Below are positions 7,819 to 14,571 of a stretch of DNA of 64,000 nucleotides, one piece after another (position 1 is the first letter of the stretch; every line of letters starts with the position of its first letter). The notes beneath the pieces are model-generated. The model searched no databases, was not told the origin of the DNA, and was given only the letters and a program-made list of their open reading frames with translations. The DNA comes from Bog-473 sp963843365 (lineage in GTDB: Bacteria; Actinomycetota; Acidimicrobiia; Acidimicrobiales; RAAP-2), in the NCBI GenBank assembly GCA_963843365.1, contig CAWJKG010000002.1, positions 1,240,001-1,304,000 on the forward strand. The letters are read 5' to 3'. The translations under genes were made by a program, and so were the position numbers.

Positions 7819-8505
7819 ATGGCACAGAGCAGGACGGACGCCGACGTCGGGGCCACCATCCGTCCGGACCGCCGGGCGCGCCGCCGCCAGGAGACCATTG
7901 AGGAGATCCTCGACATCGCGCGGGAGGTCATGACCGAGGAAGGGGTCAACGGGCTCAGCCTGGCCGAGGTGGCGCGGCGCCTGGGCGTCCAGCCACCGTC
8001 GCTCTACAAGTACTTCCCCTCCCTGATGGCGATCTACGACGCGCTCTTCCTGCAGGGCCAGGTCGAGAATCTGGCCGAAATGCGCCAGGGGATGGCGGGC
8101 GCCGCGCCCGGGCTCGACGCGCTCATCGCCGGGCTCGAGGCCAGCGGCCGCTGGTGCCTGCGCAATCGTGCCGTGGCCGAATTGCTGTTTTGGCGTCCCG
8201 TCCCGAGCTTCAGGCCCACCGCGGAGGCCTTCGCGCCGAGCGTGGAGATGGTCGACCTGCAGCGGCGCGCCCTCGCCGACGCGGTGGCGGCCGGGCAACT
8301 CGGCCCGTCAGCGAACGACGAGAGCGCGGTCTTCGTCGTGTCGACGTTGATCGTCGGCGTGCTCAGCCAGGCGATCGCCAACGAGCCCGACCTTCCGTGG
8401 GGTGAGGGCAGGTTCACGTCGATCTTCCCGCAGCTGATGCGCCTGCTGCCGGCTGCGTTCCCGCTTCCTGCAGCACCACCCTCGAACGACGACACCGGGC
8501 CCTGA
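7819..8505 (+). CDS. TetR/AcrR-family transcriptional regulator
   Basis: A 228-residue TetR regulator. The N-terminal helix-turn-helix reads EEGVNGLSLAEVARRLGVQPPSLYKYFPS, followed by a ligand-binding helical domain (TetR_C_33-like style, with ALFLQGQ after the HTH). The ATG at 7819 is chosen because the TATACT -10 box ends 7 nt upstream, which implies a leaderless transcript; no Shine-Dalgarno sequence is present. An upstream in-frame ATG at 7783 lies inside the promoter. It probably represses itself and the divergent SRPBCC-MBL (and perhaps MFS-lipoprotein) genes through the palindrome at 7765-7781. The inducer is unknown, perhaps a substrate of the DHA2 exporter. Confidence 0.9.
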   Translation: MAQSRTDADVGATIRPDRRARRRQETIEEILDIAREVMTEEGVNGLSLAEVARRLGVQPPSLYKYFPSLMAIYDALFLQGQVENLAEMRQGMAGAAPGLDALIAGLEASGRWCLRNRAVAELLFWRPVPSFRPTAEAFAPSVEMVDLQRRALADAVAAGQLGPSANDESAVFVVSTLIVGVLSQAIANEPDLPWGEGRFTSIFPQLMRLLPAAFPLPAAPPSNDDTGP

Positions 8506-8517
8506 GTTCGCGCGCCG

Positions 8518-9099
8518 ATGATGGCCGGTCCCGCGCACGGCATCTTTCTCGTCCTGCTCATCGTCACCGTCGCCGTGTGGGTGCTCGCCGAGCTCCGCCA
8601 GGCCGTGCGGCGCCGGCCGGAGGCGACCGCGGCCGGGCCGGGCGGCGAGGTCGTGCTGCGGGTCGCCGCGCTCGCCGGCGCGCTGCTCGCCGTCCTGGCC
8701 GATCGGTCGGTGCCTGCGGCGGACATCGAGCCGAGGGCGCTGGCCTCCTGGCTCGGCCTGGTGTTCCTCTGCGGCGGCGTCGTGCTCCGCCTCTGGTGCT
8801 TCCGGACGCTCGGCCGCTACTTCACCCTGACGGTGCAGACGAGCGCGGAGCAACCGGTCATTGCCGGGGGTCCCTACCGGCTCCTCCGCCATCCGAGCTA
8901 CACCGGGATCCTGTGCGCCACCGCGGGAATCGGCTTCCTCATCGGGAATTGGCTCTCCGTTGTCGCATTGGTCGGCTGTGTCGCCGCCGGACTCGTCCAT
9001 CGCATCCGGATAGAGGAACGGGCTCTGCTCCGCGACCTGGGCGACCGCTACCGCGAGTACGCCGCACCCCGCAAGCGCCTCATCCCGTACGTGTGGTGA
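8518..9099 (+). CDS. ICMT-like integral membrane methyltransferase
   Basis: A 193-residue membrane protein with about four or five hydrophobic helices. The C-terminal part carries the isoprenylcysteine carboxyl methyltransferase-like (PEMT/ICMT) signature: GPYRLLRHPSYTG, then EERALL, the RYREYAAPRKRLIPYVW end and a preceding TLGRYFTLTVQ. Family members methylate isoprenylcysteines, phospholipids or small hydrophobic substrates with SAM at the membrane face. It starts 12 nt after tetR and could be co-transcribed with it. Two adjacent ATG codons (8518, 8521) are possible starts. Substrate unknown. Confidence 0.85.
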   Translation: MMAGPAHGIFLVLLIVTVAVWVLAELRQAVRRRPEATAAGPGGEVVLRVAALAGALLAVLADRSVPAADIEPRALASWLGLVFLCGGVVLRLWCFRTLGRYFTLTVQTSAEQPVIAGGPYRLLRHPSYTGILCATAGIGFLIGNWLSVVALVGCVAAGLVHRIRIEERALLRDLGDRYREYAAPRKRLIPYVW

Positions 9100-9191
9100 C
9101 GCCGGCGTTGCCCTGATCGACGGCGTAGTGCGCCGTGTCGGGCCCCCGCTGCGGAGTCGGGTACGGTCGTCCCGACGAAGAGGGGGCGTTC

Positions 9192-10949
9192 GTGCGACGA
9201 CGCGTGACCGCTGGACCGGGCGCCTTCCTGGCGGCCGCCGTGATGGGTCTGGGACTCGTCGTCGGTGTCGCACCGACGACGGCGTCGGCCGGCACACCCG
9301 TGCCCGGCGCGCCCAATTGTCCGATGTTCCCGGCCGACAGCGTGTGGAACACACCGGTCGCGGGGCTGCCGGTCAATCCGAACAGCGCCGCCTGGATGGC
9401 CAGCATGGACTCGAGCTCGACGAACCTGCATCCCGACTTCGGACCCTCGGGCGATCCCTCCACGCCCTACGGCATGCCCTACACCGTCGTATCCCCGTCG
9501 CAGCCCCTGGTCCCCATCACCTTCCAGTACGCCGACGAGAGCGATCCGGGGCCCTATCCCTTCAGTGCGTCGACGCCGATCGAAGGCGGGCAGCAGTCGA
9601 CGGGCGATCGCCACGCCATCATGGTGAACCCGGCGACCTGCACGCTCTACGAGCTCTACGACGCGCAGTACAGCGCGTCGGGCTCGACGGCGGGATCGGG
9701 GGCGATCTGGAATCTCAACTCGAACGCGCTCCGCCCGGCCGGGTGGACGTCGGCCGACGCGGCGGGGCTACCGATCCTCCCGGGGCTCGTGCGCGACGAC
9801 GAGGTGCAGTCCGGCGCCATCACCCATGCCATCCGCATGACCGCGGAGGCCACGGACACGTCCTACCTGTGGCCGGCCCGCCACGAGGCGGGCACGTCGT
9901 CCAACCCGAACCTCCCGCCCATGGGGGCGCGGTTCCGGCTGAAGGCCGACTACGACATCTCGGGGTACTCCCCGCAGGCGCAGGTCGTGCTGCGCGCCAT
10001 GCAGCAGTACGGCCTGATACTGGCCGACAACGGCTCCAACTGGTACTTCGGCGGCACGGCGGACGACAACTGGCCGCTGGCGCTGGTCAACGAGCTCAAG
10101 CAGGTGCCCGCCAGCGCGTTCGAGGCGGTGGACGAGTCCTCCCTCATGATCGACCCCGACTCCGGGGAGGCCCGCCAGCTCGGCGTCGCCGTCAACTGCG
10201 GGTCCGGGCCGGGCTACCGCATGGTGGCCTCCGACGGCGGCATCTTCTCCTTCTGTCAGCCCTTCCTCGGCTCCATGGGAGGGCACCACCTCAACGCGCC
10301 CATGGTCGGCATGGCCGAGACGCCCGGCGGTGGCGGGTACTGGGAGGTCGCCTCCGACGGCGGCATCTTCAGCTTCGGCGCCGCCGCGTTCCACGGTTCC
10401 ACCGGTTCTCTCCGCCTCAACAAGCCGATCGTGGGCATGGCCGCCACGCCCGACGGCGGCGGGTACTGGCTGGTGGCATCCGACGGCGGCATCTTCAGCT
10501 TCGGCGACGCCCGCTTCTCCGGCTCCACCGGTTCCCTCCGTCTCAACAAGCCGATCGTGGGCATGGCCGCCACGCCCGACGGCGGCGGGTACTGGCTGGT
10601 GGCATCCGACGGCGGCATCTTCAGCTTCGGCGACGCCGCCTTCTACGGCTCACGGGGAGGGCAGCCGCTGAACAAGCCGATTGCGGGGATGGCGGCCACC
10701 GCGTCCGGCCACGGCTACTGGCTGGTCGCCTCGGACGGCGGCATCTTCACCTACGGCGACGCCGCCTTCGACGGCTCCGCCGGGTCGCTGGCCCTGGCCA
10801 AGCCGATCGTCGGGATGCAGGCCACACCCGGTGGCGGCGGCTACTGGCTCGTCGCCTCGGACGGCGGCATCTTCAGCTATGGCGACGCCCCGTTCAACGG
10901 CTCCACGGGCGGCCTCGCGCTCGACGCGCCGATCGTGGCCATGGGATGA
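9192..10949 (+). CDS. Secreted protein with six ~41-residue YWLVASDGGIFSFGDA repeats
   Basis: A 585-residue exported protein. The GTG at 9192 is chosen because AGGGGG lies just upstream and it gives a classic signal peptide (MRRRVTAGPG, hydrophobic core, cleavage near TASA-GTP). The N-terminal region, about 300 residues, resembles a secreted domain I cannot name; it has SVWNTPVAG, GDRHAIMVNP, SGAITHAIRM and YGLILADNG segments. The last 250 residues are six tandem repeats of about 41 aa built on WLVASDGGIFSFGDAAF and NKPIVGMAATPDGGG. Such repeats occur in many actinobacterial secreted proteins and probably form a beta-propeller-like array. A terminator-like hairpin follows. The function may be cell-surface or carbohydrate related, but this is not shown. 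Confidence 0.85.
   Translation: MRRRVTAGPGAFLAAAVMGLGLVVGVAPTTASAGTPVPGAPNCPMFPADSVWNTPVAGLPVNPNSAAWMASMDSSSTNLHPDFGPSGDPSTPYGMPYTVVSPSQPLVPITFQYADESDPGPYPFSASTPIEGGQQSTGDRHAIMVNPATCTLYELYDAQYSASGSTAGSGAIWNLNSNALRPAGWTSADAAGLPILPGLVRDDEVQSGAITHAIRMTAEATDTSYLWPARHEAGTSSNPNLPPMGARFRLKADYDISGYSPQAQVVLRAMQQYGLILADNGSNWYFGGTADDNWPLALVNELKQVPASAFEAVDESSLMIDPDSGEARQLGVAVNCGSGPGYRMVASDGGIFSFCQPFLGSMGGHHLNAPMVGMAETPGGGGYWEVASDGGIFSFGAAAFHGSTGSLRLNKPIVGMAATPDGGGYWLVASDGGIFSFGDARFSGSTGSLRLNKPIVGMAATPDGGGYWLVASDGGIFSFGDAAFYGSRGGQPLNKPIAGMAATASGHGYWLVASDGGIFTYGDAAFDGSAGSLALAKPIVGMQATPGGGGYWLVASDGGIFSYGDAPFNGSTGGLALDAPIVAMG
10202..10946 (+). repeat. Six tandem ~120-nt repeats in the secreted protein gene
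   Basis: Each unit encodes a VASDGGIFSFGDA core and a KPIVGMAATPDGG linker. The third and fourth units are almost identical at DNA level; the first and last are diverged. Confidence 0.85.
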
Positions 10950-10953
10950 GGGG

Positions 10954-10977
10954 CGTGCCGTGAGCCGGCTCGGCACG
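10954..10977 (+). terminator. Hairpin after the secreted repeat protein
   Basis: Arms CGTGCCG and CGGCACG flank a loop that is itself palindromic (AGCCGGCT), 4 nt past the stop codon. There is no U-run. No gene is seen in the rest of 10978-11148. Confidence 0.5.
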
Positions 10978-11148
10978 ACACGGATCGCCACCGACATCCT
11001 CGGACACAACCCACCCGCGATCGCGACGAGGGAGGCGCACGACGAGGAGATGTGGGCGCAGGACGTCTCCGCGCGCTCCTCGTCGACTTGGAGAAGGAGA
11101 CGGCAACCTCAGGTCGCTAGGTGGGGCGAAACCCGCGCCGCCCGCGTC

Positions 11149-11592
11149 TCAGCCGGCGGGGTCGTCGAGTGTCTTGCGGTACACGGTGGTCTGGCGAGCC
11201 TCGAAGCCCATCCGGAGATACAGCCGGTTGGCCGCCTCGCGATGGGGCCGCGAGGTCAGGTCGACCGTGCGGGCGCCGAGCGCGGCCGAACGCTCCAGCG
11301 CGGCCTGCACCAGTGCTGCCGCCACCCCGGCGCCCCGGGCCGCGTCGTCGACCACGACGTCCTCTATCCAGGCGCGCACCCCCGTCGGGATCTGGAACGT
11401 CACCAGCGTGAGCATCCCCACGATGCCGTTGTCGCCCCGGGCCACGAACAACGTGGTGGCGCCGTCGGCCACCATCCGCTCCAGCACCGCGCGGCTGGGG
11501 GGCGGCGAGGAGCGCGACAACTGGGGCACCAGGCGGTCGACCGCGGCACAGAGGTCGTCGTCGACCGCCGTGGCGGCTTCGACCACGATCAC
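11149..11592 (-). CDS. GNAT family N-acetyltransferase
   Basis: A 147-residue GNAT acetyltransferase. The GTG at 11592 overlaps the TGA of the Nudix gene (GTGA), which suggests coupling and fixes the start. The central strands (TTLFVARGDNGIVGMLTL) lead to the acetyl-CoA pyrophosphate loop, seen as VVVDDAARGAGVAAALV, followed by LTSRPHREAANRLYLRMGFE, the usual motif A/B ending. It transfers an acetyl group from acetyl-CoA to an unknown amine. Pairing with a Nudix hydrolase does not reveal the substrate. Confidence 0.88.
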   Translation of the reverse strand: MIVVEAATAVDDDLCAAVDRLVPQLSRSSPPPSRAVLERMVADGATTLFVARGDNGIVGMLTLVTFQIPTGVRAWIEDVVVDDAARGAGVAAALVQAALERSAALGARTVDLTSRPHREAANRLYLRMGFEARQTTVYRKTLDDPAG

Positions 11593-12299
11593 GACGTCGT
11601 CGACTCGCCCCGCCACATGGGTTGGCGCACACTGTCGTAGAGCACATCGCGCCGTTCTCCCTTGATGGCCGCGAACACGTGCTCGCCCCAGCGGTCGGAG
11701 CCCACCAGCGGCTGGGGCAGCGTCTCCCGGGTGAACCATCCGACGTCGCGCGTCTCGAGCGGATGTGGCGCCAGCTCGCCCCCGACCGCCCGGCAATAGA
11801 AGAGGAGCGAGTACAGCGGGACGCGGGTGAAGCCCAGGCGCAATCCGTCGAGCACGGCGATGAGGCGGACGGGCTCCGCGATGATGCCCGTCTCCTCCTC
11901 GACCTCCTTCACCACCACCTCGGCTGCCGAGTAGCCCACGTCGCACCACCCGGTGGGGTACAGCCAGATGCCGGAGTCTGCCCGCTGAATCAGCAGCAGC
12001 TCCCCCTTGTCGTTGCCGACGGCGGCGCCCACCGCGACCTTGGGGGTGATGTAGCCCGGGACGCCCTTGCCGACCGTGTCCATCCACTCCTGCACGAGGC
12101 CCCCGGCATAGTCGGGGTCCTCGTCGGCGCCGTCGGCCTCGGTGCGGATGTCCGCGGCCACCTTGAGGATCTCCTCGAAGCGCTCCCGCTCGTAGAGGCT
12201 CTCGGTGAAGCCGAGTCCGGTGCGGGCGATGCCCGAGAGGGTCTCGCTCCAGCGCAGCAGCGTCTTCAGGGGGACGTCACGGTCGGAACTCGGGTCCAC
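11589..12299 (-). CDS. Nudix hydrolase with N-terminal helical domain (ADP-ribose pyrophosphatase-like)
   Basis: A 236-residue Nudix protein. Residues 1-60 form the helical N-terminal domain of the YjhB-like branch (LLRWSETLSGIARTGLGFTES, then ERERFEEILKVAADI). The Nudix domain starts near VAVGAAVGNDKGELLLIQRADS, and the Nudix box shows KEVEEETGI with the upstream glycine of GWCDVG. Lysine replaces the usual arginine, and the expected glutamate eight residues before it is tyrosine, so the box is slightly non-canonical; the two metal-binding glutamates of EEETG are kept. The likely substrate is a nucleoside diphosphate linked to another moiety, but this is unproven. The GNAT gene overlaps its stop. 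Confidence 0.88.
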   Translation of the reverse strand: MDPSSDRDVPLKTLLRWSETLSGIARTGLGFTESLYERERFEEILKVAADIRTEADGADEDPDYAGGLVQEWMDTVGKGVPGYITPKVAVGAAVGNDKGELLLIQRADSGIWLYPTGWCDVGYSAAEVVVKEVEEETGIIAEPVRLIAVLDGLRLGFTRVPLYSLLFYCRAVGGELAPHPLETRDVGWFTRETLPQPLVGSDRWGEHVFAAIKGERRDVLYDSVRQPMWRGESTTS

Positions 12300-12343
12300 G
12301 AGCGTGACGCTACCGCGGCCCGCCAGGTGGGCCAGAATGGGGC

Positions 12344-12532
12344 GTGGCCGTGAATGAGGATTGCCGTCACTACGTCATGCGCACCACGCCCCGGGGCGAG
12401 CGTCTGGAGCGCTGCAAGGTCGACGCCAACGAGCCGCTGCCGTTCGCCTGCCCCGACGGGTGCGTCTTCTACGAGCCGCGCCGGGTCTCCTCTGCCGGGT
12501 GGCACGTGCCCCAGGATCCCGACGCCGGCTGA
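12344..12532 (+). CDS. Small Cys-rich protein of unknown function
   Basis: A 62-residue (GTG 12344) or 60-residue (GTG 12350) protein. The second start has the better-placed GGGG. Four cysteines lie in NEDCRHYVM, ERCKVDANE and FACPDGCVFYEPR, a spacing that could bind one zinc or an iron-sulfur cluster. Base composition and codon-position bias resemble real genes here, and the opposite strand offers no competing family. From memory, similar short proteins with a C-R-H-Y start and FACPxGCxFFEPR ending occur in actinobacteria, but a search is needed. It sits between the Nudix gene (divergent) and the NIL-domain gene (convergent). Confidence 0.6.
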   Translation: MAVNEDCRHYVMRTTPRGERLERCKVDANEPLPFACPDGCVFYEPRRVSSAGWHVPQDPDAG

Positions 12533-12541
12533 TCCGGGGGT

Positions 12542-12787
12542 TCAGCCCTCCAGGACGTCCCCCAGCAGGTCCACCGTGATGCCCTCCCCGCGCAGCCATT
12601 CGAGCGCGGCCTCCACCTGGGCCGACTGACCATCCATTTCGCACACGATCCAGCCCCGGTGCTCCTCCACGTCGGCCCGGCGGATGTCGGGATCCACGTC
12701 GAAGCGCCGCACCAGTGTCGCCAGGACGGCCCGGCGGACCTCGGACTCGGGGAACGTCAGCTTCACCTTGACCCGGACCTCGCTCAC
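12542..12787 (-). CDS. NIL-domain protein, coupled to larE
   Basis: An 81-residue protein that is almost entirely one NIL domain: VRVKVKLTFPE, a central helix (RRAVLATLVRRFDVDPDIRRADVEE), WIVCEMDGQ, and AALEWLRGEGITVDLL at the end. NIL domains cap MetN, the methionine-importer ATPase, and also occur with ferredoxin domains in proteins tied to sulfur metabolism. The GTG start at 12787 overlaps the larE TGA (GTGA), with GAGGAGG just upstream, so it is translated with larE. It may assist sulfur delivery or sense a sulfur amino acid, but that is inference from pairing. Confidence 0.82.
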   Translation of the reverse strand: MSEVRVKVKLTFPESEVRRAVLATLVRRFDVDPDIRRADVEEHRGWIVCEMDGQSAQVEAALEWLRGEGITVDLLGDVLEG

Positions 12788-13710
12788 CGCACCTCCTCGC
12801 GCACGCCCGCCGGCGGCAGGCCACGGTTCAGACTGCCGGAGCGGAAGCCTTCCAGGTCCAGCGCCACGAAGCGGAACCCGGCGGCGCGCACGGCCGCCAC
12901 GACCTCCTCCCGCCGTTCCACCACACCGGCCAGGTCCGCCGGCTCCACCTCCAGGCGGGCGGCGTCGCCGTGGTGGCGCACCCGCAGCTGTCCGAATCCG
13001 AGCGCATGGAGGGCCGCCTCCGCCACCTCGACGGCGGCCAGCCGACCCAGCGTGACCGGTGTGCCGTAGGGCAGGCGGGAGGCCAGGCACGCCGCGGCCG
13101 GCTTGTCCCACGTGCGCAAGCCGAGCTCCCGGGAGCGGCGGCGGATGGCGTCCTTGGTGAAGCCGGCCTCGACCAGGGGGAAGCGGGCACCGGCGCCCGC
13201 CGCCGCGGCCTGGCCCGGTCGGTGGTCACCCAGGTCGTCCACGTTGACCCCCAGCACGACCGTGGCGCCCTCGGCCTCGGCCACCGGGCCGAGGGCGTCC
13301 ATGAGGGCGGTCTTGCACCGGGCGCAGCGGTCGGGACCGTTGGCCACGTAGGCCGCGTCCTCCATTTCGCTGGTCTCGACGCCGAGCCAGCGCAGGTCCC
13401 ATTCGCCGGCCAGCGCGCGGCAGTCCGCCTCCTCGGCGCCGGCCAGCGACGGCGACAGCGCGGTGACGCAGAGGACCGCGTCGCGGCCCAGGGTGTCGTG
13501 CGCCACCCGGGCCAGCAGCGAAGAGTCGGCGCCGCCGCTGAAGGCCACCACCACGCGCCCGAGGTCCCGCAGCACGTCCCGCAGATCGTCGAGCGAACCT
13601 GCCGCGACCGCCGACACCGCCGATGCCCGGGGCGCCGACGACGGGCCGGCGCCGGACGATGTGCCGGCGCCGGAGGAAGCGGACGATGCGGACGAGGCGG
13701 TGACGGTCAC
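12784..13710 (-). CDS. larE: LarE, ATP-dependent sulfur transferase for the nickel-pincer cofactor
   Basis: LarE adenylates the dicarboxylated nicotinate mononucleotide precursor and transfers sulfur to it, twice, on the way to the nickel-pincer cofactor. The PP-loop ATP site reads AFSGGADSS (58-64). Three cysteines, C129 and C132 in DRCARCKTA and C208 in AAACLASRLPYG, match the positions that in some LarE proteins bind an iron-sulfur cluster; single-cysteine LarE proteins use the last one as sacrificial sulfur donor. The first 35 residues are low-complexity Ser/Ala and poorly conserved, so the real start may be internal. It is downstream of hemQ and coupled to the NIL-domain gene. larC is at the start of the window. 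Confidence 0.92.
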   Translation of the reverse strand: MTVTASSASSASSGAGTSSGAGPSSAPRASAVSAVAAGSLDDLRDVLRDLGRVVVAFSGGADSSLLARVAHDTLGRDAVLCVTALSPSLAGAEEADCRALAGEWDLRWLGVETSEMEDAAYVANGPDRCARCKTALMDALGPVAEAEGATVVLGVNVDDLGDHRPGQAAAAGAGARFPLVEAGFTKDAIRRRSRELGLRTWDKPAAACLASRLPYGTPVTLGRLAAVEVAEAALHALGFGQLRVRHHGDAARLEVEPADLAGVVERREEVVAAVRAAGFRFVALDLEGFRSGSLNRGLPPAGVREEVR

Positions 13711-13720
13711 GGCGGCGGCG

Positions 13721-14398
13721 TCAGGCGCCCAGCACGGCGAGGACGTCGTCGAGCGTGCCCACCATGCCGGTGTAGAACGGTCCGAACTCGGCGTACAGGG
13801 CGGAGGCCTCGTCGAAGCGCATCTCGTAGACGCAGTCCTTGAGGTCGTCGGGATGGGTCCCGAAGAGGGTGACGCCCCATTCGTAGTCGTCCAGCCCGGT
13901 CGACCCGGTGATGACCTGGACCACGCGGCCGTGGAAGGTCCGCCCCACCTTGCCGTGGCCCAGCATCAGCTGCTTGCGCGCGTCGAAGTCCAACGCATAC
14001 CAGTTGTGCTGCTCGCCCCGCCGCTTGCTCATCGGGTAGAAGCAGAACGCGTCCTTGCCCTCGGGCGGCAGCTGCGGGAAGAGCCGGGCCTGGCGCAGGT
14101 CGTCGGGCACACCCGCTGCGTACTCGGACACCTCGGTGAGCGACACGTACGACTCCACGGCCACGAGGCCGGATCCCACGACGTCGGTCTGCAGCCGGCG
14201 CAGCCGCCAGATGTCGGGCCCGAGCGCCATCAGTCCGAGGTCCGCCTTGTGGCCGAGGAGGGCGACGGGGACCACCTGGTAGCCGTCGGCCGCGGCGGCG
14301 CTCACGGCCTTGCGCAGGGCCTCGGGATCGAAGTCGGGCGTCGGCCGGCAGAAGAGGTGGAGCACCCCCCAGCCGGTCGTCGGGGTCAGAGGCACCAC
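13721..14398 (-). CDS. hemQ: HemQ / coproheme decarboxylase (ChdC), chlorite dismutase family
   Basis: ChdC turns coproheme into heme b, the last step of the coproporphyrin-dependent heme route used by actinobacteria. Seen in the 225-residue form: the catalytic tyrosine in YPMSKRR (Y121), the proximal histidine in MLGHGKVGR (H148, 27 residues later, as in ChdC), and STGLDDYEWGVTLF. A longer open frame starts at 14464, but that start lies inside a strong hairpin. GTG at 14398 or 14395 is preferred, and TACACT just upstream hints at a leaderless mRNA. The YPMSK tyrosine favours ChdC over true chlorite dismutase. It may be co-transcribed with larE, 10 nt downstream. Confidence 0.9.
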   Translation of the reverse strand: MVPLTPTTGWGVLHLFCRPTPDFDPEALRKAVSAAAADGYQVVPVALLGHKADLGLMALGPDIWRLRRLQTDVVGSGLVAVESYVSLTEVSEYAAGVPDDLRQARLFPQLPPEGKDAFCFYPMSKRRGEQHNWYALDFDARKQLMLGHGKVGRTFHGRVVQVITGSTGLDDYEWGVTLFGTHPDDLKDCVYEMRFDEASALYAEFGPFYTGMVGTLDDVLAVLGA

Positions 14399-14436
14399 GT
14401 CAGTGTAGAGAAGGCGTTCGGACCCCGGACAGAACA

Positions 14437-14464
14437 GTGCGCCCGGCCTTTCGGCCGGGCGCAC
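14437..14464 (-). terminator. Strong 12-bp hairpin downstream of groEL
   Basis: A perfect stem, GTGCGCCCGGCC paired with GGCCGGGCGCAC around a TTTC loop, followed on the minus strand by a moderately T-rich stretch. It sits between groEL and hemQ and probably ends the groEL transcript. A second smaller stem (GGGACC/GGTCCC, 14553-14569) lies right behind the groEL stop. Confidence 0.75.
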
Positions 14465-14571
14465 CGCTCGAGCCTCGGTTGGGGTTGAGGCGGTCCCAGT
14501 GTCAGTCCGGGCTGTTGCAGCGCCGTGGCATCCGGGTGACAGGCCTCATCCCGGGACCAATCGGGTCCCCC

